Below, in pieces: positions 52,718-61,564 of a stretch of 64,000 nt of DNA. The notes below the pieces were generated by a model. It worked only from the letters and a program-made list of their open reading frames with translations, had not been told where the DNA came from and did no database searches. The translations under genes and the position numbers were made by a program. The DNA is from Candidatus Latescibacterota bacterium (GTDB taxonomy: Bacteria; Latescibacterota; UBA2968; UBA8231). Within the stretch, counting starts at the first letter, position 1. Every line of letters starts with the position of its first letter. The stretch covers positions 1 through 64,000 of the forward strand of contig JAJEIO010000041.1 of assembly GCA_022827835.1 (NCBI GenBank), written 5' to 3'.

Positions 52718-55351
52718 ATGCATACATGGCAGAAAACATTCAAGCTGGTGAGTACTAGCTTGGTCTGCCTCCTAGGTGACTCAGCTTGGGGGCAAGAGGG
52801 CTTTTCTATCCAAAACGGCGCGGCTATTGTCGAGTCCGAGGATCACTGGGCTCGTTGGCAGTCGGTGGCAAAGACCATCCAAATCACCGAGGAGGGCGTA
52901 AAACCAGCCTTTATACGCAAAAGTACCAAGATCGAAGTAGATGGCGTTGAACAGGTAGTCCCCGGCATTAATGCGGTTTTGAATGCCTCCGAGTTCGGCG
53001 GCGGGATATGGGATGCCGGCTCCAATCGCTTGAGCGCAGAAAACCTCATGGACGGCAGGATGGACACCTACTGGGAGCCGGATACTTCCACCCCTCTTAG
53101 GGATTGGTGGGTGCAAATCGATTTAGGGCGGGCCGTATCAGCCAATAAGATCGTCCTCAAGTTTGTCGGAGAGGATTTGGGAGACCCCTTTCTCCAATTC
53201 AAGGTTCTAACCTCTCAGGGGGAGACGATCATTGGCCCGCTGGTGTACAGGAAACGCTTCTCAACAAACAAACCCATCAAGAATGAACGGGTCTTTGAAG
53301 TCGATTTGACCAACCAGTTGCCCACCAAATGGACACAGGTGCGCGGGGATTTTACCGGCGATGTGATCAGATTTGTCTCTGTCGGCGTCACAGACAGCGA
53401 TCTTGGCAAGGCAAGACAAGTCTCCCAGTCCGCTTACGAGAATCTCGGCCCCGACCAACAAGGCGATATAGAATACTTCCGCCGAGAAACCTCGGGCAGG
53501 CTGAGATTATTGGCAGGACGCGAGGATTGGGAAGCCTTGGCCGGCGCAGATAGTCAAGGCCCTGTCATCTACTACCGCCGCGAGCTGCCTCGATTGGCGG
53601 AAGTGGAAGTCTGGTCTATAGGCGATAATATCGGCGTTGGAGTCCTAGAACGGGGTGGCAAGGTAACGAGTTGGGAAAACAACGGGGCTGAGGATGTGGT
53701 GGTTGACGGGGTGATATATAGTGTAGATAAGGCGTTGTACTGGCCCGCTCAAGGAGGGTACAATCCCGATAGGCTGCTGCCTTCGGAGCCACCGGATGTC
53801 GAGCGTGCCTTAGTGGTGGATCTGGGAGGGGCCTTTTTCTTGGACAATGTCCGCGTGCTCCAAGCCAGCAGTCGGCCTCCTGGGCCTTTTCGCGCCTACC
53901 GCATCGAAGTCTCAGATGGTTCCACCAATGCTGGCGGAAGCCTGGCGTGGAAAACAGTAGGATCGCTCGACAATATCAATGGGAACGAATCGTACCACGA
54001 TTTTAAGTTCCCACTCACCAAAGTCGAACATTTTTCTTTCACCTATAAGCTCCATATAAGAGCTGGCCGCCACGGCTTGTCAGAGATTCAGTTTTTCGGC
54101 GAGGGATACATGCCCGAGGCTCGGATCGAATCGGTCTTTGACGGGCCTTCGGCGTTCATAGAATTAGGGGCCACTCCCCAAAATTTGGCATCTATAGAAT
54201 GGGATGCAGATACACCGCCGGGTACAGACATTATTCTCCAGACCCGCACCGGCAATACGATCAAAACTACTACGCTCTACTATAAAAAGAATGGTGAGTT
54301 ATTTCCGGGCACCGAAGAAGAAGCAGCGGAAGCGCACGCTACGGACAAAAAGTTCTTTGGAGATGCCTCTGTTGGGCCCGTCGTTACCCAGACCAACCCG
54401 GGCAGCGATTGGAGCGGTTGGAGTCAACGCTATTTCAATTCGGGAGACAAAATTACCTCGCCCAGTCCGCGTAAATTCGTCGCCATCCGAGCGACCTTTC
54501 TCACGGACAATCCCCTCGTGGCCGCTACACTGCGCTGGGTGAAACTCAACTTTGTAGCGCCAGTCGCTAAAACAATTGTTGGCGAAGTGCTACCCCCTCA
54601 ACTCGAGACGATTGGCGCAGAGCAACTGTTTTCCTATTTCGTCCGCACGACCTTCGAGCCAGCCAACGAGGGTTTTGACGAGATTCTCATTGAAGCTCCC
54701 TCTAGCGTCAAAATGAAATTCAAGCAAGCCCACCTGAGCCTCACAGGGCAACCGACTCAAACCTATACCGCCCAAAGCGAAGACTTTGAGGTTGTGTCTG
54801 ACGATTCCGATTCGCTTTGGGTGCGTTTGCCTACTCCCATCAAGGGCGAGGCCGCGTTGGTCGAGCTTCAGTTTGCGGCGACCATATTCGATTTTACCAC
54901 ATTCTTCAATGGCTCTATCGGCCATTCTGCCATTCCCAATTCGTGGCAAAGAGTGGACCCAGGCGATGCAAACGAGATCACGGATAGTGAAAAAACCGTG
55001 ATCCTAGCCCTTGAAAGAGGAGCAGTACTGGGGGATATCGAAGTCAAAAATAAAATATTCACCCCTAACGGCGACGGCATCAACGATGATATGGCTGTGA
55101 GTTTTTCACTCATGCGGGTGAAAGCATCAACGCCGTTACAGGTGCAAATATACGATCTAGGTGGGCGTCTCGTTCACCAACTACGCGAAGAGTACATAAC
55201 TACGGGACGACATTCCGTGGTTTGGACCGGAGTCGATGCCTCCGGAGCTTTGGTGGCCCCTGGCATATATGTGCTGAGGATCGACACTAAGGTTGATTCA
55301 AAATCGAGTAGAAATACCTCGGACTACCGCTTAGTACATGTCTCCTATTGA
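52718..55351 (+). CDS. Exoprotein with discoidin and FlgD/CHU-like domains, paralogue 2
   Basis: 877 residues, the longest of the three tandem paralogues, with a short signal peptide (VSTSLVCLLGDSAWG). Residues about 95-180 match an F5/8 type C (discoidin) domain: NRLSAENLMDGRMDTYWEP and WWVQIDLGRAVSANKIVLKF. A second comparable block (VERALVVDLGGAFFLDNVRVLQ) lies near residue 370. The shared TRTG, SPSPRKFVAIRATF and IVGEVLPP motifs follow, then the C-terminal IFTPNGDGINDDMAVSF and VQIYDLGGRLVHQL, ending VSY. Probably a carbohydrate- or surface-binding secreted protein. The ribosome site is weak. Confidence 0.75.
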   Translation: MHTWQKTFKLVSTSLVCLLGDSAWGQEGFSIQNGAAIVESEDHWARWQSVAKTIQITEEGVKPAFIRKSTKIEVDGVEQVVPGINAVLNASEFGGGIWDAGSNRLSAENLMDGRMDTYWEPDTSTPLRDWWVQIDLGRAVSANKIVLKFVGEDLGDPFLQFKVLTSQGETIIGPLVYRKRFSTNKPIKNERVFEVDLTNQLPTKWTQVRGDFTGDVIRFVSVGVTDSDLGKARQVSQSAYENLGPDQQGDIEYFRRETSGRLRLLAGREDWEALAGADSQGPVIYYRRELPRLAEVEVWSIGDNIGVGVLERGGKVTSWENNGAEDVVVDGVIYSVDKALYWPAQGGYNPDRLLPSEPPDVERALVVDLGGAFFLDNVRVLQASSRPPGPFRAYRIEVSDGSTNAGGSLAWKTVGSLDNINGNESYHDFKFPLTKVEHFSFTYKLHIRAGRHGLSEIQFFGEGYMPEARIESVFDGPSAFIELGATPQNLASIEWDADTPPGTDIILQTRTGNTIKTTTLYYKKNGELFPGTEEEAAEAHATDKKFFGDASVGPVVTQTNPGSDWSGWSQRYFNSGDKITSPSPRKFVAIRATFLTDNPLVAATLRWVKLNFVAPVAKTIVGEVLPPQLETIGAEQLFSYFVRTTFEPANEGFDEILIEAPSSVKMKFKQAHLSLTGQPTQTYTAQSEDFEVVSDDSDSLWVRLPTPIKGEAALVELQFAATIFDFTTFFNGSIGHSAIPNSWQRVDPGDANEITDSEKTVILALERGAVLGDIEVKNKIFTPNGDGINDDMAVSFSLMRVKASTPLQVQIYDLGGRLVHQLREEYITTGRHSVVWTGVDASGALVAPGIYVLRIDTKVDSKSSRNTSDYRLVHVSY

Positions 55352-55376
55352 TCTTCTGCGATCCGAGAGGAACAGA

Positions 55377-57101
55377 TTGAACGAACCATCGTTGGTCAAG
55401 ATCGCGCTATTAGCGTTTTCTTGTCTATTGCAGGGACTTGCGCCGACCCAAAGCCATGGGGAGACAATCGTCATTGGCGGCGGTCCAGGCACCCTAGCGT
55501 GGAATGACCATTATTCCGCAACATCGGTTATTGATTTCGACACCAGTCCCGGCCAGATTCAGCCTGCTCAGACAGGTCCCGAAGACAATATCGTCCTGAA
55601 AATATTTGAAAGAGGAGGGACCGTAACGTCGCCCAATGCGAGGATAATACTCGAAATATCCTCGAGTCTTTTGAATGAACAATTGGCGCATATGGTCAGT
55701 GGCGATACGACCAAGGCTTTTGAAGTGAAGGGCGGTTCCCCCACAGGCGTTATATTCAGACTAGATTTAGGCGAGCGCTTCGGGGTCAATAGGATCAAGT
55801 TTTTCCCGCGTAAGGGATTTGAAGAATTTTTCCTTAAAGGCTATGAACTGCTGCTAAACGACGGCAGCGAGGAGCAGAAAACCCTAGCCGGGACGCCGGA
55901 TTTCAAGGTTTTTAAAACCGAGGAACGCAACCTCAAGCCGACCGTTGATCTGACCGTCCCCCTGCAGTTTGTTCGTTTCATAGAGGTGAAGCAACTGGTG
56001 CGAGGGGAGTGGGAAATTGACGAGTTTCAAGTCTTTGGTGCGGGTTTTGCCTCTACGTCATCGTACACCTCAAAAGTATTTGATCGAGAACAACCCGCGG
56101 TCTTTGGCGACATAACATGGGCCAGGGGGAGCATCGGCGAACCAACAAAAACGGATGCCATCCTAGTGACCCGGAGTGGCAACACGCCAGATCCCAGCGA
56201 TTCGCTGTCTTGGAGCGCTTGGTCCTCCCCCTATCCTGCCGGAGTCCGCACGGCAATTGAATCACCAGCCCCACGTCGTTTTTTTCAGTTTCACTTACTC
56301 CTTAAGACCAGCGATATTCTAGCAGCAGCTACAGTTGATTCCCTCTCCTTTGAGATGTCTCCTGCCCTAGCCGACTCGCTGGTGGGCGAGATATGGCCTC
56401 AACGTGCCCTGATCGGGCAGAATACTCCCTTTACCTATGCCGTGAGAACCGTCAACAGCCGCGGCTTTGACCGTCTCGAACTAAAAACTATGGCACCGGT
56501 AGATGTAGTGCGCTCCGTTCAAATAGACGGAACCGATGTCGAATGGGAAAAGACGGATACAGAAGATGGGGTCCAAGTTAGCTTCCCCCGGATTGTGGGA
56601 GACCGCACCTTGCAAGTGGTCTTTGAGAATGTGGCTTTGCAGTACAATACCTTTTTTGCCGGCAGAGTCTCCGATAGCCAAGAACCGGACAATCTACCCC
56701 AAGTAGTCACCGAGGGAGACGCAGTCTCTGACTTTGAGGCACAGGGAGATGACCTTTCGGTCGAGATCTCAGTGGGCAAAGACCTCATCCATTCCATGGA
56801 AGTAGCTCCTCTTCCTTTCACGCCCAACGGCGATGGCCTAAATGATGAAGTCCTAGTGACCTACGACATCGTCAACCTGACGGGAGGTGCTTTAGTTTCG
56901 GTGGAGATCTACGATCTTTCTGGAAGACGTATAAAGACGATCTATTCAGGCTTGGATCCCAGTAGGAGATACCAAAGGGCTTGGGATGGAACGGACGAGA
57001 GCGGTGCCAAGGTGCTACCCGGAATCTATATGGTGCGAGTGGAAATTGATGCAGATTCAGGGGCCGAGAGTAAGACGCAAATTGTCCCAGTAGTCTATTG
57101 A
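55377..57101 (+). CDS. Exoprotein with FlgD/CHU-like C-terminal domain, paralogue 3
   Basis: 574 residues from a TTG at 55377, chosen because GAGAGGA is 5 bases upstream and the product opens with a signal peptide (KIALLAFSCLLQGLAPTQS). ATG 55338, which overlaps the previous stop, is an alternative. It shares VTRSGNTPDPSDSLSW, ESPAPRRFFQFHL and SLVGEIWPQRALIGQNTPFTYAVR with its neighbours and ends with PFTPNGDGLNDEVLVTY, VSVEIYDLSGRRIKTIY and VPVVY. A discoidin-like block lies near residues 120-200 (IFRLDLGERFGVNRIKFFPR). It is followed by the outer-membrane gene. Confidence 0.74.
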   Translation: MNEPSLVKIALLAFSCLLQGLAPTQSHGETIVIGGGPGTLAWNDHYSATSVIDFDTSPGQIQPAQTGPEDNIVLKIFERGGTVTSPNARIILEISSSLLNEQLAHMVSGDTTKAFEVKGGSPTGVIFRLDLGERFGVNRIKFFPRKGFEEFFLKGYELLLNDGSEEQKTLAGTPDFKVFKTEERNLKPTVDLTVPLQFVRFIEVKQLVRGEWEIDEFQVFGAGFASTSSYTSKVFDREQPAVFGDITWARGSIGEPTKTDAILVTRSGNTPDPSDSLSWSAWSSPYPAGVRTAIESPAPRRFFQFHLLLKTSDILAAATVDSLSFEMSPALADSLVGEIWPQRALIGQNTPFTYAVRTVNSRGFDRLELKTMAPVDVVRSVQIDGTDVEWEKTDTEDGVQVSFPRIVGDRTLQVVFENVALQYNTFFAGRVSDSQEPDNLPQVVTEGDAVSDFEAQGDDLSVEISVGKDLIHSMEVAPLPFTPNGDGLNDEVLVTYDIVNLTGGALVSVEIYDLSGRRIKTIYSGLDPSRRYQRAWDGTDESGAKVLPGIYMVRVEIDADSGAESKTQIVPVVY

Positions 57102-57140
57102 TTATTCCCAATTTTATCTGAAAGCTAGGGTGGAACTCTC

Positions 57141-59849
57141 ATGCTGACCTGCCATATTTGCAACACTCTACTGCGCAGTATTAGTTCAGTTATCATAGTT
57201 TGCTCCTTGCTCGCTTCCATGTCATTTGACACCGACGCGCAAGCCCAAGATGTCGATCCGCTACGCATAAAAGGTGTGCGCCGAGGAGCCGAACTCACCT
57301 TTGAACCAACCGGATCCGGCGTGCTGTTCGGAGCCTTGGATCCAGCGGTCAAAAAGTGGTACGTCCCTCAAGAACTTTTCTTGGAATACCGTTGGAAACA
57401 GTGGGAATACACCAACTACGCTAGGGACCACTATAATCGCTATGTGGATATCAATTTAGCCGGGGATTACTTCTATGATATTTACGGATCCTACATCACT
57501 AGAGGATGGTTGCTATACGACTGGTCCCAGACGCAACCCCAGCAAGGGGGTAGCAATTTATTCAAGACCGAGAGATTCCGAGATTTTTTCAGCAATTTGG
57601 TCATTGCCTCTGATCAAAAGGGGCAACACAACTTGGCTATAACCATAGGCAATGAGATCCGCTCGACCCTTACCCCGATGACCTTCTCAAAGCCAGCCAT
57701 GGACGGAATCCAGGTAGATTACCAAGCCGACAAATACCAAGTCACGACAATTCTCTCGCGGATTTCTTCTCCCGGTGGGGCCGGTCCTCGCAACCCTGCG
57801 GTCAACCAAACGACCAGCCTGACAACGCTGATGGGTGGGAGAGCAGTTGCCCAAGTAGGCGATTTTATCAGCATCGGAGCCAACTATGTAAGCGCCCACA
57901 ATTCCTTCCAGCTATTAGATGCCTTTGAAGGAACCCCTAGGAGTGGTTCGATTACTTCTAGCCAAAATGCTGAAAATATCACCCAGCTCTTCGTTCGCCT
58001 GACCGACGATTCACCCGAAGATAACGAAGGTGGAGCTACCCTCTTCGCTTGGGACATGATCATAGAGGCCGACGTCGAAAGCATTGACGAAGAGGGAGAA
58101 CGAACTCTTATGCGAGAGGTTGTCCGGGCCAGTGAGGCCGGTCTCAAACCCTCGCCTCAGGGAGGCTTTCAGCGCTTGGGTTTCTGGGAAGCTAGCGGCT
58201 CTGAACAGATTGAATTAGTATATGATTTTTCCGAGGGAACCTACACCGGCCCCGACCCCTCGGAAATAAGAAGAGTGACTTTTGAACTGGTGGTTGCCAA
58301 CGACTACAGAATCGAAGTGTCTTCGAACCGCCAGAATAACCGACAAAACAACAACGTGTTTCTACTGGCGACCAGAGCCGAAGAAAATGTCAAAGATGGT
58401 TCCAATCTCAGAGTCCTCAAGATCCCGTACGGTTTGCCGACCGCTACTGAAATTTTTGGTCTGACTCTGGAGGCGAACAACATTGCGGGGCTTGACTTCT
58501 ACGGCGAATTCGACCGCAGTAGGAGTTACCGAAAATACCCCAACAGGCAGCATACAAAACACCTGTCGGCTTTTGACCAAGGCGATGGCTGGATGTTGAA
58601 TCTGTCGAGAACCGTTCAGCCGTGGTTCTTTTTTGGCGAGGCTTACAGTATGGACCACAATTATAATACAAGCGCTATCTTGGCCCGGGGCGAGGTCAAC
58701 ATAGATTACGAAGACCGGACGAGATTCTACTACGAACTCGTCGATGACAACGACGATCAGGATCGGTACCCCGATTGGCAGAGGATAAACGAAAGCATCG
58801 ACTTGAATGTATTCCCCGGCTTGGACGAGAACGTCGATTTTATCTCCGATTTCAATCAAAACGACAGCGAAGATCTGCCCAACTTAGTGCCCGACTACGA
58901 CGAGCCCTTTCTGCGCTATTCTACGGACCGCCCCGAGTATCTGTTCGGTATAGATATGAACAACAATATCTGGGTAGATCGATTCGAAAACGACGATGCA
59001 GCAGATTTGCCCTATGGCAGGGATTTAAGCGGGTACAACCTTTATGGGGGCGTCAACATTACTCCATATATGAGATTGACGGTCGGCCGCACCGATGAAA
59101 GTCTCATTGCCGGCGATGGACAAAACACCACCCATTATTTGCTTTTTACGCTAGAAAAGGACTACCCCGGACTAGGCAAGCTGAGGATTTTTGAAAACTT
59201 CAGGCTCGCCAAGGACAATATAGAGAACGACCTTCGCCAATGGGACGAATTCGAGAGGCGCAACGTCCCTACCATTGATCCGCTGGCGGCCCGGAATACG
59301 TGGATAAATTCGTCCTATATAAGCTTCAACTATACCAAGCTGAAGAATCTAAATATCATCAACAAGCTAAAATACGACCGCTGGCGTCAACGGGAGAGGC
59401 AACCCGATCTGCGACAGGATTTCACTTTTATCGGTTTAATTAATAAAGTGGACTATGTTCTCAAATTCATTAATCTCGATATCCAACCCAAAATTAAAAA
59501 CGAATTGAGGATAGAATCTCCAGCGCTCAAATCAGATCCCAAACGGAAGGAAGACACGCTGATTTTTACTTTATTGACTCGGTGGCCATTGTTTAATAAC
59601 TCCACGATGCAGGCCGGCGTGGAGTACACCGTTTTCCAACAGCTCAGGGATTCGGATGAGGCGGTCAAGGAAGGGTTGCTAGACGACTTCCGTGAAATTG
59701 TGGGCGCAGCCCAGTTCGCCAATAATTCAAACTACTTGGGCTACAATTTGACGACCCTGATGGGACTCAGACTGACTAGAAGGGCCATAGATAACGAAAC
59801 CGAAACAGGTAGAATGGCTTTTGCCACGGTATTTGCCGGTTTGGATTAA
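57141..59849 (+). CDS. Large predicted outer-membrane beta-barrel protein
   Basis: 902 residues with a signal peptide (VIIVCSLLASMSFDTDAQA). The mature part is rich in alternating aromatic/polar strands (KKWYVPQELFLEYRWKQWEY, NLYGGVNITPYMRLTVGR, NTWINSSYISFNYTKLKNLN, NSTMQAGVEYTVFQQL) with long acidic insertions (LVDDNDDQDRYPDW; NQNDSEDLPNLVPDYDEP), as in outer-membrane barrels with large extracellular loops. No plug, POTRA or family name is recognised. It lies directly between three FlgD-tailed exoproteins and a parvulin, so it may export or anchor them (inference). Confidence 0.7.
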   Translation: MLTCHICNTLLRSISSVIIVCSLLASMSFDTDAQAQDVDPLRIKGVRRGAELTFEPTGSGVLFGALDPAVKKWYVPQELFLEYRWKQWEYTNYARDHYNRYVDINLAGDYFYDIYGSYITRGWLLYDWSQTQPQQGGSNLFKTERFRDFFSNLVIASDQKGQHNLAITIGNEIRSTLTPMTFSKPAMDGIQVDYQADKYQVTTILSRISSPGGAGPRNPAVNQTTSLTTLMGGRAVAQVGDFISIGANYVSAHNSFQLLDAFEGTPRSGSITSSQNAENITQLFVRLTDDSPEDNEGGATLFAWDMIIEADVESIDEEGERTLMREVVRASEAGLKPSPQGGFQRLGFWEASGSEQIELVYDFSEGTYTGPDPSEIRRVTFELVVANDYRIEVSSNRQNNRQNNNVFLLATRAEENVKDGSNLRVLKIPYGLPTATEIFGLTLEANNIAGLDFYGEFDRSRSYRKYPNRQHTKHLSAFDQGDGWMLNLSRTVQPWFFFGEAYSMDHNYNTSAILARGEVNIDYEDRTRFYYELVDDNDDQDRYPDWQRINESIDLNVFPGLDENVDFISDFNQNDSEDLPNLVPDYDEPFLRYSTDRPEYLFGIDMNNNIWVDRFENDDAADLPYGRDLSGYNLYGGVNITPYMRLTVGRTDESLIAGDGQNTTHYLLFTLEKDYPGLGKLRIFENFRLAKDNIENDLRQWDEFERRNVPTIDPLAARNTWINSSYISFNYTKLKNLNIINKLKYDRWRQRERQPDLRQDFTFIGLINKVDYVLKFINLDIQPKIKNELRIESPALKSDPKRKEDTLIFTLLTRWPLFNNSTMQAGVEYTVFQQLRDSDEAVKEGLLDDFREIVGAAQFANNSNYLGYNLTTLMGLRLTRRAIDNETETGRMAFATVFAGLD

Positions 59850-59886
59850 TCTACCTATACAGAAATACAGAGGAGATCTGAGCTAC

Positions 59887-61551
59887 ATGCCAAGAGAAAT
59901 GACTGCATTTCGGCTTTTACTACTCGTGCTTTTTACCATACACATGGGTTGCACAGTAGAAATGGGAGACCGAGTTGTTGCTCAGATAGGTGATGCGGAG
60001 ATAACAGTTGACCTGTTGCAGGAATTTATCGATGGCCTCCCCGAAGATGCCAAGGCGGAGACCACTAGGGTAGAAGAAGCGAGGAATCATTTGAACACCA
60101 TGATCAATATCCAACTACTGATCATGGAGGCGAAGGCGGCCGATCTCGACAAAAGCCCTGAATTTCGCGCCCGGCTGGAAAGGGTTCAGCGGGAAAGGCT
60201 GATCAGCATTTTCCAAGACAGAGCGCTGGAAGTAGAGGAGGGAGTGGAGGAGGGCGAAGTGCGGGAATACGCTGAACGCATGGGGCTCACGCGAGCGGTC
60301 AGATTGGCCGATATAATGGTTCCCAGCCGAGAAAATGCCTTGGCCGCCCTCCAGGAACTCAAAAACGGGGTGCCTTTTGGGCAAGTCGCCCAAAAGTGGT
60401 CCATAAACAAAAAAACCTCGGCCCAAGGTGGTGACTTAGGTCGTTACACCACCCGAGAACACATGGTCACGCCCCTTCAGGACAAGCTATTTTCCCTAGC
60501 CTTGGGGGAAGTCTCAGAGCCTATAAAAATCGGTGGAAACTATTCGATCTTCACAGTCATCGCCGACTCTACCATCGAACTCAGTCCTCAGAGAAGATTG
60601 GCGATTCAAATGGGACTAAAAAAAGAAAAAAGGCAGCGGGCGTTATCAGCTTTGGCCGCTGAACTTGGGGAAAAATACCACCTCGAATTGGATCGAGAAG
60701 GTCTCGCGCTCATTGTCGAAAAAGTGCGCGGCGGTGCATCTTTCGCCTCGGAGACGGAACGCAATATAGTTCTCTATAGGTACGACGACGGAGAAATAAC
60801 CGCTCAAGACTTGGCAGAAGCTGGCCACCCCCTGAAAGGCACTGCCTTGGCCCAACTCAGCGACTCCAGCCAAGTGGTCGCTTTTGCCGAGCGCCATGTC
60901 GTACCCAATGCAATGCTCGTGGAAGCGGCCCTGCGTGCTGGCATAGACGAGGAAGCAGAGACGGTCGAGTGGTTGGAAAATCAAGCAAATCAACTCTTGA
61001 TAAGTGCCCTCAGAGCGCGGCTCCTGAGAGCTAAAGTGACCATCGCCGAAAACGAGCTACGCCAATTTTACAAGGCCCATGCGGAAAGATATATGCACCC
61101 CGAGCAGATTGAAGTACAAGAGGTTCTGGTAGAGACACAGGCCGAGGCACTGAGGTTGATGGAGCAGATCCAAAAAGGAGCCCGATTAGGCGATTTGGCC
61201 AAGAAGTATTCTATCCGCTCGCTAGAGGGTCGAGATGAAGAGGGCCGATTCCACTTCCACCTTTTCGAAAAAGCCTTTCTCGGTGGTTTTGTAGAAGCCG
61301 CCGAAAAAGCCGAGATCGGAGCGCTCACCGGTCCGGCCAAGATAGATGAGGGTTATTCTATATTTAAGGTGCTTTCTAGGGAACGAAAGCGAGAGACTTT
61401 TACGGAAGCCGAGTGGCGAGTCCGGTCCCAACTTAGAAGAGAAAAAAACAGAAAGGCCTTTAATCTGTTTATCGAAGAAGTGCGGAATAAATACGCATCG
61501 AAAGTGGTTATTCGGGAGGATAACCTCAAAGCCGCTTTCGGGGAGGGATAG
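59887..61551 (+). CDS. Membrane-anchored parvulin-type peptidylprolyl isomerase with two PPIase domains
   Basis: 554 residues from ATG 59887. The N-terminal hydrophobic segment ends HMGC, a weak lipobox. A SurA/PrsA-like N-domain follows (VAQIGDAEITVDLLQEFIDGLPEDAK). Parvulin domain 1 spans about residues 136-222 (VRLADIMVPSRENALAAL; GGDLGRYTTREHMVTPLQDKLFSLALGEVSEPI). Domain 2 spans about 406-497 (VQEVLVETQAEALRLM; FEKAFLGGFVEAAEKAEIGALTGPA) and lacks the usual GGD. It is probably a periplasmic chaperone for the upstream barrel and exoproteins. It starts 37 bases after the barrel gene. Confidence 0.85.
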   Translation: MPREMTAFRLLLLVLFTIHMGCTVEMGDRVVAQIGDAEITVDLLQEFIDGLPEDAKAETTRVEEARNHLNTMINIQLLIMEAKAADLDKSPEFRARLERVQRERLISIFQDRALEVEEGVEEGEVREYAERMGLTRAVRLADIMVPSRENALAALQELKNGVPFGQVAQKWSINKKTSAQGGDLGRYTTREHMVTPLQDKLFSLALGEVSEPIKIGGNYSIFTVIADSTIELSPQRRLAIQMGLKKEKRQRALSALAAELGEKYHLELDREGLALIVEKVRGGASFASETERNIVLYRYDDGEITAQDLAEAGHPLKGTALAQLSDSSQVVAFAERHVVPNAMLVEAALRAGIDEEAETVEWLENQANQLLISALRARLLRAKVTIAENELRQFYKAHAERYMHPEQIEVQEVLVETQAEALRLMEQIQKGARLGDLAKKYSIRSLEGRDEEGRFHFHLFEKAFLGGFVEAAEKAEIGALTGPAKIDEGYSIFKVLSRERKRETFTEAEWRVRSQLRREKNRKAFNLFIEEVRNKYASKVVIREDNLKAAFGEG

Positions 61552-61564
61552 AGGCCTATAGGTC

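Noticed and set aside
49718..61551. Standard type IX secretion locus
   Set aside because: FlgD/CHU-like tails are present, but no recognisable PorU, PorV, PorK-N or SprA genes are in the window, so only a tail-level resemblance is claimed.
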